Part shown: piece after piece, positions 25,293 to 33,879 of the stretch
How positions within the stretch are numbered: position 1 is the first letter of the stretch
Layout: every line of letters begins with the position of its first letter
Assembly: GCF_017498545.1 (NCBI RefSeq)
Contig: NZ_CP071793.1
Location: 7,496,256-7,560,255 of the forward strand
Direction of reading: 5' to 3'
Length of the DNA stretch: 64,000 nt
Origin: Sulfidibacter corallicola
GTDB lineage: Bacteria; Acidobacteriota; Holophagae; Acanthopleuribacterales; Acanthopleuribacteraceae
The notes under the pieces: model-generated
What the model was told of the DNA's origin: nothing
The model's database searches: none
The model's input: the letters and a program-made list of their open reading frames with translations, nothing else
Made by a program: the position numbers and the translations under genes

Positions 25293-27359
25293 ATGGTGAA
25301 GTCTATCTATGTACCTGTCGATAATTCCGACTTTTCCAATCGTGCTGTAGAGATTGCAGTTAACTTGGGCGCCAAGACCGGCGCCAAGCTTACCGGCTCC
25401 CATGTTTACGCCGCGAGCATGCACGATTATCGCTTCAAGCAGATGGAATATACACTGCCTGAAGAATACCTCCAAGAACAGGAACTTGAACGCCAGCGAA
25501 AAATTCACGACAGCCTGATCACCATGGGGCTCGAGCTGATTTCCGACAGTTACCTCGACCAGATGGAAGCGGCCTGTCGCGACCGTGAACTGCCCTTCGA
25601 GCGCAAGATGATGGACGGCAAGCACTACACCGAAATCATCAAGGACATCGAGGCTTCGGACTACGACCTGACGATCATCGGCGCCCAGGGGATCGGCAAG
25701 GTCAAGGACAGCCAATTGGGTTCGGTCTGTGCCCAGGTGACCCGCGCGGTGAATCGCGACATGTGGGTCGTCAAGGAGTTCCGCACCAAGAAGTTGGCCC
25801 ATCGCGACACCATCCTGGTGGCGATCGACGGCAGTCCGCTCTCCTTCGGCGGCCTCGTCACGGCCTTCGAATTGGCGCGGACACTCGACAAGAAGGTCGA
25901 ACTGATCTCGGTCTACGATCCCTATCTCCATTACTCGGTGTTCAACGGCATCGTCGGCGTGCTCTCCCAAAAAGCCAAAAAAGTGTTTCGTTTCGAAGAG
26001 CAGAACCAGCTTCACGAAGAGATCATCGACACCGGCCTGGCCCAGATCTACCAATCGCACCTGAACGTGGCCGAATCCATCGCCGAGAACCACGGCGTCC
26101 CGGTGACCAAGACCCTGCTCGACGGAAAGGCCTTCCAGAAAATTCTCGATCACGTGCGCAAGACCGAGCCCTACCTGCTGATGCTGGGCCGGCTGGGTGT
26201 GCACAGCGAATCCGGCACGCCAGGACTGGGCAACGTCACCGACAACCTGCTGCGGCTCTGCCCCTGCGACGTGTACCTGTGCTCGCGGGTCGAGGTGCCC
26301 AAGTTGGATCAAAAGGCCGAGGAATCGATCGTGTGGACGCCCGAAGCCAAGGAACGCATGAACCGGGTGCCCTCCTTCGTGCGCGGCATCGCCCGAACCG
26401 GAATCCTGCGCATGGCGCTGGAACAGGGTCACAGCGTGATCACCTCCGACCTGATCACGGAGGCCATGGAACGCTACATGCCCAAGTACACCCGCCGGGT
26501 CACCGAGGATCTGGCCGAGAAATTGGCCATCGACTACGCCCAGGAGAACCGGGTCTCGGTGTGCCGCGCATGTGGCGTGGTCGCCAAGGTCGCCGATCCC
26601 GTCCAGTGTTCGGTGTGTGGCGCCACCGATTTCGACGTGGTCAGCGAGGAGATGGTGGCCCGCATCGCCGCGATGGAGGGCGGGGTCGAACCGGAAGACA
26701 CCTACGACGGCCGCAAACTGAAGTGGAGCAAGGAGGCGCGCCTCGAATTGCGCGCCATCGAAGACAAGTACCAGATGCGCCGCGTCAAGGCGCGCGTCGA
26801 GAAGTCGGCGCGAATCAAACGCATCGACACGATCACCCTGGAACAGGTACGCACGATCATCGCCGAGGAACTGGGCAGCCTTCCGATCACGGTGTCGTCG
26901 GCGCGGAACTTGGCAGCGCACGCCGAAGCCCCAACGGAACCGGCCTCCGCCAATCGCGAGATTGGTCGCGACGACAGCGGCAACGCGCTCCTGTCCCGTC
27001 TCGACTGGGACGCGCAGGCCTTGGCTCGTTTGTTCCGCGTACCGGCCGGCTTCATGCGCGATCGGACCCAACTGAGGATCGAAGGCATCGCCGATCGCGA
27101 TCGGGCCGAAACCATCACCCTCGCCATGGTGGAAGCGGGTCTGGAAGAAGGCCGCCAAATGATGGACGAGCTGCTCAGTGGCGGCGGAGATGCGGCCCTC
27201 GACGAAGTCATCGCCCAAATCAAATCCAGCGAACCCGCGACCTCGGCCGACATCCCCAAGGCCGTGTGTCCCTTCCATGCCGCACAGAAGCAAGCTGAAG
27301 AAAAAAAGGAAACTCCCGTCCTCAACGAGGTGGACAGTCTGCGGTACCCCACACCCTAA
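25293..27359 (+). CDS. Tandem UspA protein with three PCP_red-like domains and a zinc ribbon
   Basis: A 688-residue protein with ATG behind AGGAGG. UspA domain 1 covers about 1-160 ('SIYVPVDNSDFSNRAVEIA') and UspA domain 2 about 168-340 ('TILVAIDGSPLSFGG'). Three segments beginning with Trp348, Trp478 and Trp572 share the PCP_red pattern W-x2-A-x4-L-x-(R/A)-(I/V)-P/E, clearest in the first ('WTPEAKERMNRVPSFVRGIA'). Between the first and second is a rubredoxin-like ribbon with Cys424, Cys427, Cys439 and Cys442. The tail has 'CPFHAAQ'. PCP_red is named from protochlorophyllide reductase subunit B, where it contributes to substrate reduction. There is no chlorophyll gene here. The link to the following respiratory genes suggests a redox or heme-related assembly role, which is inference. 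Confidence 0.85.
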   Translation: MVKSIYVPVDNSDFSNRAVEIAVNLGAKTGAKLTGSHVYAASMHDYRFKQMEYTLPEEYLQEQELERQRKIHDSLITMGLELISDSYLDQMEAACRDRELPFERKMMDGKHYTEIIKDIEASDYDLTIIGAQGIGKVKDSQLGSVCAQVTRAVNRDMWVVKEFRTKKLAHRDTILVAIDGSPLSFGGLVTAFELARTLDKKVELISVYDPYLHYSVFNGIVGVLSQKAKKVFRFEEQNQLHEEIIDTGLAQIYQSHLNVAESIAENHGVPVTKTLLDGKAFQKILDHVRKTEPYLLMLGRLGVHSESGTPGLGNVTDNLLRLCPCDVYLCSRVEVPKLDQKAEESIVWTPEAKERMNRVPSFVRGIARTGILRMALEQGHSVITSDLITEAMERYMPKYTRRVTEDLAEKLAIDYAQENRVSVCRACGVVAKVADPVQCSVCGATDFDVVSEEMVARIAAMEGGVEPEDTYDGRKLKWSKEARLELRAIEDKYQMRRVKARVEKSARIKRIDTITLEQVRTIIAEELGSLPITVSSARNLAAHAEAPTEPASANREIGRDDSGNALLSRLDWDAQALARLFRVPAGFMRDRTQLRIEGIADRDRAETITLAMVEAGLEEGRQMMDELLSGGGDAALDEVIAQIKSSEPATSADIPKAVCPFHAAQKQAEEKKETPVLNEVDSLRYPTP

Positions 27360-27420
27360 GCCGGACTGTCCGACTCATTCGCGCCGGATAGACCCTGTAT
27401 CGATCGAGGAGCATGGGCGC

Positions 27421-29970
27421 ATGAAAAGAACGGACTCTACCAGACGATGGATTTCATTTTTGGTCCTGGCACTCGTGATGTTGAGTGCGTGCGCGGTCTT
27501 TGCCCAGGTTCCGGAGGCCGGCGGCGAATACCGTCAGGTGGGCAAGTTTTCTTCGCGCAACATCGTGTGGATCGTGGCGCAGGTCAAACTGATGTTCGCC
27601 GCCTTCATTCTCGGTGTGCCCATGTTCGCCCTGATCATCGAGCTGATCGGGTTCCTCACCAAGGAGGAACGGTACGACCGCCTGGCCCGGGAATTCATCA
27701 AGCTCTCGTTGATCGGCTTCTCGGCCACCGCCGCCTTGGGCGGGCTGCTGCTGTTTCTGATCATCACCTTCTACCCGCGGTTCTGGAACTACATGGCCGG
27801 CGTCTTCAAACCCACCATGTGGATCTACCCGATCCTGTTCTTCTGTGAATCGTTCACGCTTTACCTGTACTGGTATGGCTGGGATTGGTTGAAGAGCGGC
27901 GGCCGCAAGGTGGTGCACCTGTTTTTGGGCCTGTTGCTGAACCTCTGGGGCACGGCATTGGTGTTCATGACCAACGCCTGGGCCACCTTCATGATGACGC
28001 CCAACGGCCTGGATCCCGAAACCGGGGTCGTGATCAGCGTCTGGGAGGCGATCAACAACGCCACCTGGCACCCCCTCAACATTCACCGCCTGATCGCCAA
28101 CGCCGTGTTCGGCGGCGCCATCGCCGGCGCCTACGCCGCCTACAAGTTCCTGGTCGCCGAAAAGGACGAGGACCGCGCCTACTACGACTGGATGGGCTAC
28201 GTGGGCAACATGGTCGCCGTCTCGGTCTTTCTGGTGCTGCCCTTCGCCGGCTACTGGCTGGGCAAGGAGATCTACGACCACAACCAGCAGATGGGCATCA
28301 CGCTCATGGGCGGATTCCTGTCCTGGCTGTGGATCATTCAGGCGATCATGATCGGGATCCTGTTCCTCTCCGCCAATTTCTACCTATGGACCGGCATGGA
28401 GCGCATCGACGGTGCGGAGCGCTACAGCAAGTACATCAAGTACATGCTGTTCGTGCTCCTGGTGTGCGTCCTGGTCTGGTCGACCCCCCACTCGTTGGTC
28501 GCCAGCCTGGAAGAGGCGCGGCGCATGGGCGGCACCCACCACCCTCTACTCGGGGTGTTGGGCGTGATGTCGGCGAAGAACACCGCGGTCAACATCATGA
28601 TCCTCACCACCTTCCTGAGCTTCATGCTGTATCGTCGCGGGAACAAAGAGGCGACGGTGAGCTGGCAGACCGCCGGCCTGACGATTCAGTGGGTCATCCT
28701 GGGGCTCGCCTCGGCCTGGGTCATCTACCTGGGCGTGCGCGGCTACTTCGTGGATGCGGCCACCCGCATCGGCTTCGCCCCGCAACAGGTGCTGGCCGTG
28801 CTGCTGGCGATCATCGCCTACACCGCCATCGATTTCCCGCTGTTCAAGAACGCCAAGCCGATGGGCTCGATCCATTGGGGTAAGATCCCGGAGCGTTCCC
28901 AGTACGCCCTGTTCCTGTTGGCCCTGACCTTCTGCTGGCTGATGGGCCTGATGGGCTACGCCCGCTCCGCGCTGCGCCAACACTGGCACGTGTACGGCGT
29001 CTATCGCGACACGTCCGCCGATGCCTTCCTGCCGACCCTGGGCCAGGCCTCGCTGCGGATCTCGCTGTCCGTGATCATCTTCGTGGTCATGATCAGTTTC
29101 ATCTTCTGGCTGGGCGGTCTGGGCTCGATCAAGGAAGGTTTTTCGGGCATATCGCGGCGCGGGATCGCGGTCTTCGCCAAGATGGGTGCCTTCTGCATGG
29201 TGGTCATCGGCGGCTTTGTCTACTTCGCCAACTCGATTCCCCAGGTGGAACACCAGCCGCCGGTGGAGATCGGGGCCGACCAGGACGTCTGGTCCCTCGA
29301 TCAGGCGACCGTGTCGGCCATGGGTGAAAAGCTGTTCTTCGGAAAGGGAACCTGCGGGCTCTGCCACGGTGTGGGCACCGCCGGACCGCGGGCGCCGGAC
29401 CTCAAGGACGTGGCCAAGATCGCGGGCGAGCGGGTCGAGGGCGTGTCCGCCAACAAATACCTGGTCGATGCCCTGGTGGACCCCGGTGTCTTCCTGGTCG
29501 AGGGCTACGGCAACATCATGCCGCGCGTCGACAAGCCGCCGATCAACCTCACCCCCCAGGAACTGTACCTGGTGCTGGGGTACCTGCAGGGGCTCGGTGG
29601 CGGCGAGATCACGATCACCAAGGACGACATCCCCGGGTCGGACCAGGCCGCCGAGCCGAGCGACGAAGCGCCCAGCGGCGTGGTGATGCTGGGCAACGCC
29701 GAGCAGGGGCGGGACCTGTTCTTCGGGGCCGGTACCTGTTACGCCTGTCACCAGGTGGACGGCGAAGGCCAGGCGGTGGGACCGGACCTGTCCGAAATCG
29801 CGCGAATCAACACGGCGGCCTACATCTACGAATCCATCCTGGATCCCAACAAGGTGGTGGTTGGCGGCTATCCGCCGATCATGCCCGTGGGTTTCGGCGA
29901 AGCATTGGGAGGCAAGGATCTCAACGATCTGATGGCCTACCTCATGACCCTCGACGGATCGGGGAGGTGA
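27421..29970 (+). CDS. Cytochrome bd-like membrane protein fused to two cytochrome c domains
   Basis: An 849-residue protein started after GAGGAG. After a signal-like N-terminus come about fourteen membrane helices related to CydA. 'LFFCESFTLYLYWYGWDWL' matches the conserved CydA Glu region (Glu143), and 'NIHRLIANAVFGG' places His222 at the position of the low-spin heme b His. The CydA Q-loop motif GRQPW is absent and helix 1 ('VKLMFAAFILGVPMF') lacks the His found in true bd oxidases. The C-terminal 220 residues hold two c-type domains with CGLCH (645-649) and CYACH (773-777). Similar bd-like proteins are known from Nitrospira. It may be a quinol-to-cytochrome c electron carrier rather than an oxidase. 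Confidence 0.82.
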   Translation: MKRTDSTRRWISFLVLALVMLSACAVFAQVPEAGGEYRQVGKFSSRNIVWIVAQVKLMFAAFILGVPMFALIIELIGFLTKEERYDRLAREFIKLSLIGFSATAALGGLLLFLIITFYPRFWNYMAGVFKPTMWIYPILFFCESFTLYLYWYGWDWLKSGGRKVVHLFLGLLLNLWGTALVFMTNAWATFMMTPNGLDPETGVVISVWEAINNATWHPLNIHRLIANAVFGGAIAGAYAAYKFLVAEKDEDRAYYDWMGYVGNMVAVSVFLVLPFAGYWLGKEIYDHNQQMGITLMGGFLSWLWIIQAIMIGILFLSANFYLWTGMERIDGAERYSKYIKYMLFVLLVCVLVWSTPHSLVASLEEARRMGGTHHPLLGVLGVMSAKNTAVNIMILTTFLSFMLYRRGNKEATVSWQTAGLTIQWVILGLASAWVIYLGVRGYFVDAATRIGFAPQQVLAVLLAIIAYTAIDFPLFKNAKPMGSIHWGKIPERSQYALFLLALTFCWLMGLMGYARSALRQHWHVYGVYRDTSADAFLPTLGQASLRISLSVIIFVVMISFIFWLGGLGSIKEGFSGISRRGIAVFAKMGAFCMVVIGGFVYFANSIPQVEHQPPVEIGADQDVWSLDQATVSAMGEKLFFGKGTCGLCHGVGTAGPRAPDLKDVAKIAGERVEGVSANKYLVDALVDPGVFLVEGYGNIMPRVDKPPINLTPQELYLVLGYLQGLGGGEITITKDDIPGSDQAAEPSDEAPSGVVMLGNAEQGRDLFFGAGTCYACHQVDGEGQAVGPDLSEIARINTAAYIYESILDPNKVVVGGYPPIMPVGFGEALGGKDLNDLMAYLMTLDGSGR

Positions 29971-29973
29971 CCC

Positions 29974-30750
29974 ATGCTGAAGCACCCGTTGTTCCAATTT
30001 TTCGTGTTGTTGATCGCTTCCTACCTGTTTTACACGCTCGGCATCCAAGTCCTCAGCAAGCCGATTCCCGCCACGCTCGTGAGCCAGTACATGGCGATCA
30101 CGCTGGGCGTCCTGCTGCTGTACATGGCCACCGAAACCGAGCGCTGGGAGCGGTTCAAGTCACCGATCTACGAAGCCTTGATCGGGGCGACCGGCGTACA
30201 TCGGATGCTGCGCAACGTCCTGTTCGTGCTCATCCCCCTGTTTGCGGGTTTCCAGACCTATCAGGCGGTCAAACCGCAGACGACGCCGCCGCCGCCGTTC
30301 CGCACGGTGCACCCGGCCAACCCGGAGTCGATCACGTTTCGCGGCGAGAGCTACGACCTGACCACGCTGACCAATCCCTTGCGCGCGGAGCCCGCAAAGT
30401 TCGACGAGCACCTGGAGGTGGGCAAGAAGGTCTACTACGAACGCTGCTTCTACTGTCATGGCGATACCTGGGCCGGCGACGGCCATTTCGCCAAGGGGTT
30501 CGTGCCGGCGCCGGCCAAGTTCACCGGCGACGCCACCTTGGCGATCCTGACCGAATCCTACGTGTTCTGGCGCATCGCCAAGGGCGGGCCCGGACTGCCG
30601 CGCGAGGCCACGCCGTGGAATTCGGCGATGCCCGCCTGGGAGGACCGGCTGACCGCCGACGAGATCTGGGCGGTGACCATGTACCTCTACGACGCCGTCG
30701 AAAAAGAACCGCGGACGGTCCTCAGCCAGACCGAATCGGGAGGGCACTGA
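29974..30750 (+). CDS. Membrane-anchored monoheme cytochrome c
   Basis: A 258-residue protein starting three bases after the previous stop and ending in a TGATG overlap with the next start. Three hydrophobic helices (about 6-26, 36-54, 78-97) precede a Pro-rich linker ('TTPPPPF') and one c-type heme domain with CFYCH at 158-162 and a later 'NSAMPAWEDRL' that can supply the axial Met. It probably receives electrons from the c-domains of the bd-like protein at the periplasmic face. Confidence 0.88.
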   Translation: MLKHPLFQFFVLLIASYLFYTLGIQVLSKPIPATLVSQYMAITLGVLLLYMATETERWERFKSPIYEALIGATGVHRMLRNVLFVLIPLFAGFQTYQAVKPQTTPPPPFRTVHPANPESITFRGESYDLTTLTNPLRAEPAKFDEHLEVGKKVYYERCFYCHGDTWAGDGHFAKGFVPAPAKFTGDATLAILTESYVFWRIAKGGPGLPREATPWNSAMPAWEDRLTADEIWAVTMYLYDAVEKEPRTVLSQTESGGH

Positions 30751-32423
30751 TGAACGGACCAACCCGAGTGCGACCCTTCGTGAGCTCCGCCCAGGCCGGA
30801 AAGGCCCGGCGAGGCCCGTTCCGGTCGATCTGTCGGCTCTCATGCGCCTTGATCCTGTTATTGGTGTCGGGGTGGACGTCGTCCCTGTTCGCCGCCGACG
30901 GCAAGGTCGTCTACGACAAGTACTGCACCCAGTGCCACGGCGACCAGGGCGACGGCCGGGGATACGCCGCCGATTTCGTGATCCCCAAGCCGCGCGACTT
31001 CACCACCGGTGTGTTCAAGTTCCGCAGTACCGGCTCCGAATACCTGCCCACCCGCGAGGATCTGGTCCGCGTGGTGCGCGACGGCATTCCCGGCACCAGC
31101 ATGCCGGCCTTCTCCCACATCGGCCAGGCCGAAATCGACGCGGTGGTCGACTACCTGCCCAGCTTCTACCAGGACCGGCTCGAGCGCGACAAGGAAGACG
31201 GCTTCTGGCCGCCGAAGGTGATCGAGATGGGCGCACCGCCCAAGGTGACCGACGCGCTGATCGCCGAGGGCATGCAGGTCTACCTGTCCAGCGGTTGCGG
31301 CGACTGCCACGGTCACGACGGCCGGGCGGACGGTCCCTCCGCACCGGGTCTCGAGGACGATCTCGGCGATCCCATCAAGGCGGCCAATTTGGCTCAGTCC
31401 TGGCGGTTTCGCTCCGGCAACAGCCTGTCCGACATCTACAAGGCCTTTACCACCGGTATTTCGGGAACGCCGATGGCGTCCTTCGCCGATTCGCTGAAAC
31501 CCGACCAGCGCTGGGCCCTGGCCGCCTACGTTCAAAGCCTGTCGACCCTGGCGGAGCCCGAACCCTCCTCGATTCTGATCGCCGGACGTGTCGAGGGCGA
31601 CCTGCCCGAGTCACTCGACGATCCCCGTTGGGCCGATGCCCAAACCGCCTATTTTCCCCTGACGGCCCAAGTCATGTGGGAACCGATCAACATCAATCCG
31701 ACCGTGTTGGGTGTGCACGTGCGCGGCCTGCACAACGACAGCGAGCTCACCCTGCTGTTGGAATGGGACGATCCCAGTTACAGCCTGGCCACCGAAGAGG
31801 AAGAAGAATCGGAAGAGGACGACTTTTTCGACGACGAGGAAGAGACGGTCGTGGCTCTCGACGACGGCTTCGCCATCCAGTTCCCGGCCGGTGAGGTCCA
31901 GTCCAACCAACGGCCCTATTTCGTGATGGGCGAAAGCGCTTCGCCGGCCAACCTATGGCGCTGGCGCAACCACGACGGCATCGCCCGTTCCGACGAAAAG
32001 AGCCCGCGCGAGGGCGACTGGCAAAATTACTTCGTGGCCTACGAGGGGTCACCTCTTCTCGCCAATCAACTGGCCAAGGGCCGTGAACAAACCTCGGAGA
32101 TCACCGAAAGCGGGTTGTCGGGCACGATCCGGTATCGCAACGGCACCTACACGCTGCTGATCTCGCGGGATCTCAAGACCACCTCCGGCGACGTGATGCT
32201 CGATGTGGGGACCTTCATCCCCATCGCGTTCTGGGCCTGGGACGGTCACAACGAGGAAGAAGGCGCCAAGGGTTCGCTCAGTGCCTGGTATTACCTCCAA
32301 TTGGAAGAGCCGCCCGACAGTTCGGTCTACCTCAAGTCCGCCGGCGCCGCGCTGCTCCTCGTCGTGCTGCAATTCATGGCGATGATCAGTGCCCGCAAGA
32401 AGCACCGAGGAGGCCTGTCCTGA
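30750..32423 (+). CDS. Diheme cytochrome c with ethylbenzene-dehydrogenase-like heme domain
   Basis: A 557-residue exported protein whose ATG overlaps the previous stop (TGATG). A twin-basic N-region precedes the signal core 'ALILLLVSGWTSSLFA'. Two cytochrome c domains carry CTQCH (59-63) and CGDCH (183-187), each with a following 'GTSMPAF' or 'GTPMASF' methionine loop. Residues about 270-520 resemble the EB_dh heme b domain found in gamma subunits of ethylbenzene dehydrogenase and in NxrC ('WADAQTAYFPLTAQVMWEP'). A run of about seventeen mostly acidic residues near 350 interrupts it. A C-terminal helix ('AALLLVVLQFMAMIS') anchors it in the membrane. Confidence 0.85.
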   Translation: MNGPTRVRPFVSSAQAGKARRGPFRSICRLSCALILLLVSGWTSSLFAADGKVVYDKYCTQCHGDQGDGRGYAADFVIPKPRDFTTGVFKFRSTGSEYLPTREDLVRVVRDGIPGTSMPAFSHIGQAEIDAVVDYLPSFYQDRLERDKEDGFWPPKVIEMGAPPKVTDALIAEGMQVYLSSGCGDCHGHDGRADGPSAPGLEDDLGDPIKAANLAQSWRFRSGNSLSDIYKAFTTGISGTPMASFADSLKPDQRWALAAYVQSLSTLAEPEPSSILIAGRVEGDLPESLDDPRWADAQTAYFPLTAQVMWEPININPTVLGVHVRGLHNDSELTLLLEWDDPSYSLATEEEEESEEDDFFDDEEETVVALDDGFAIQFPAGEVQSNQRPYFVMGESASPANLWRWRNHDGIARSDEKSPREGDWQNYFVAYEGSPLLANQLAKGREQTSEITESGLSGTIRYRNGTYTLLISRDLKTTSGDVMLDVGTFIPIAFWAWDGHNEEEGAKGSLSAWYYLQLEEPPDSSVYLKSAGAALLLVVLQFMAMISARKKHRGGLS

Positions 32424-32938
32424 TGATGACCCTCGTCTGCTTTCTGTTGTTGCCCGCGTTCATGGGGGGCGACGCCGAACCCTTCCTCGAGAAGGGCGAT
32501 ACCCTGTGGGTCGGCCGCGGCATGGCCGAGGGATATCGGCTGACGTTTCTCAAACCCTTGACCGTCAAGAGCGTGCGCGTGCTCTTCATGAAAGAGGCGC
32601 GTGTCCGATTTCACGAAATCCCGGGTCGTCGTTTCTACCTGCGCACCGATTTCGGCGATGACTACGCCTTTCGGACCAATCCCCGCGACACCTATCCGTT
32701 CACCCCCGACCAATGGTCGGCCATCCAAGCGGGACGCATCCGGTTGGGCATGAGCAAATCGATGTTTCTCTGCATCATGCCCAAATCCGAGGAAATCCAC
32801 GTGCAGCGGGACGCCGAAGGCCCCGTGGAACAGTGGATTTATCGCAAGGAACCGGTGCAGCTCTTTGGTGCCGGCCAGCAGAACCCACCCGTGGCCGTGT
32901 ACTTTTTCCGCAACGAAGTACTGGTTTCCAAACTGTAG
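32423..32938 (+). CDS. Small exported protein, BamE/SmpA-like
   Basis: A 171-residue protein whose start overlaps the preceding stop (TGATG). A short hydrophobic N-terminus (MMTLVCFLLLPAFMGG) suggests export. The C-terminal half, with 'RIRLGMSKSMFLCIMP', 'VEQWIYRKE' and 'VYFFRNEVLVSKL', follows the pattern of SmpA/BamE-type domains (Gly-Met followed by a helix and a short sheet). Without a lipobox this cannot be called BamE. It is a constant member of this operon by overlap, so it may help assemble the cytochrome complex. Confidence 0.6.
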   Translation: MMTLVCFLLLPAFMGGDAEPFLEKGDTLWVGRGMAEGYRLTFLKPLTVKSVRVLFMKEARVRFHEIPGRRFYLRTDFGDDYAFRTNPRDTYPFTPDQWSAIQAGRIRLGMSKSMFLCIMPKSEEIHVQRDAEGPVEQWIYRKEPVQLFGAGQQNPPVAVYFFRNEVLVSKL

Positions 32939-33071
32939 GCGCGGTAGTTTTGTAGGTGATATAATGCCTGAAATCAAAAGTTTAAATGGAAAGTTAACTT
33001 CAGTCGGTTGTTTTGTGGGGGCTGCCGGGGTCTCGCCACCACGAGGAACCGGCCTATCAAGGAGGTTCTCC

Positions 33072-33779
33072 GTGGCTAAGCAGATGATCAGTCTCGTAGT
33101 CCTATCGGTCCTGTTGGCGGCGCCGCTCGCGGCGGGTGAGGTCAGCGGCACGATCAAGTGGGAAGGCAAGGTTCCCAAGATGAAAGCGCTGCGTATGGAT
33201 GCCGATCCGGTTTGCGCCAATCATCACCAGGAAGAACCGGCGCGTTCCGAAGTGCTGGTCTTGGGCGAAGGTCAAACGATGGCGAACGTGTTGGTTCGCG
33301 TGAAAAGCGGTCTCCCCGACAAGAAATGGGATCCGCCCAAGGAAGCCGCCGTGATGGATCAGAAAGGCTGCACCTACGTGCCCCACGTTTTGGCGGTCAT
33401 GGTGAACCAGGACATCAAGATCCTGAATTCCGACGGTATTTTGCACAACGTCAACGTGCAGGCCAAGGTCAACCGGGGCTTCAACCTCGGCATGCCCAAG
33501 GGAACCACCGAAGCCGTCCGGAAATTTTCCCGCGCCGAGGACAAGATCGTTCTCAAGTGCAATGTCCATCCCTGGATGAAAGCCTATTTGGTCGTGCTGG
33601 ATCATCCCTTCTTCTCGGTAACCGGCAAGGACGGTGCCTTCAAGATCGCCGATTTGGCGCCAGGCACCTATGAAATCGAAGCCTGGCACGAGAAGCTCGG
33701 TACCCAAACGGCCAAAGTGACCATCGGTTCCGACGGCGATTCCCAGACCGCGGACTTCACCTTCTCGCGGAACAAATGA
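33072..33779 (+). CDS. Exported cupredoxin-like copper protein
   Basis: A 235-residue protein starting at GTG with AAGGAGG upstream and a signal peptide ending 'VLLAAPLAAG'. The mature part contains 'DGILHNVNVQ' and 'VLKCNVHPWMKAYLVVLDHP'. Together these supply His, Cys, His and Met in the order of type 1 copper sites. The last 60 residues ('DGAFKIADLAPGTYEIEAWH') look like a carboxypeptidase-regulatory-type beta domain. It may shuttle electrons between cytochromes and the oxidase encoded next, or deliver copper to it. It opens the second half of the respiratory cluster. Confidence 0.82.
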   Translation: MAKQMISLVVLSVLLAAPLAAGEVSGTIKWEGKVPKMKALRMDADPVCANHHQEEPARSEVLVLGEGQTMANVLVRVKSGLPDKKWDPPKEAAVMDQKGCTYVPHVLAVMVNQDIKILNSDGILHNVNVQAKVNRGFNLGMPKGTTEAVRKFSRAEDKIVLKCNVHPWMKAYLVVLDHPFFSVTGKDGAFKIADLAPGTYEIEAWHEKLGTQTAKVTIGSDGDSQTADFTFSRNK

Positions 33780-33879
33780 GACGCCGTTTCGTTCGTGGGC
33801 CCGCGTCGCACCGTCGATGCGCGGCCCGAGACACTCGGCATCTCCGTTTCCGTGCTCCCCCCATCCTTTCGAGGTAGCC

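Noticed and set aside
25110-27293. Long minus-strand frame opposite the UspA/PCP_red gene
   Set aside because: The plus strand shows recognisable domains and a perfect ribosome site. The minus translation is composition-driven only.
27421-29970. Calling the bd-like protein a true cytochrome bd oxidase subunit I
   Set aside because: GRQPW and the helix-1 His are missing, there is no CydB gene, and c-heme domains are fused at the C-terminus.
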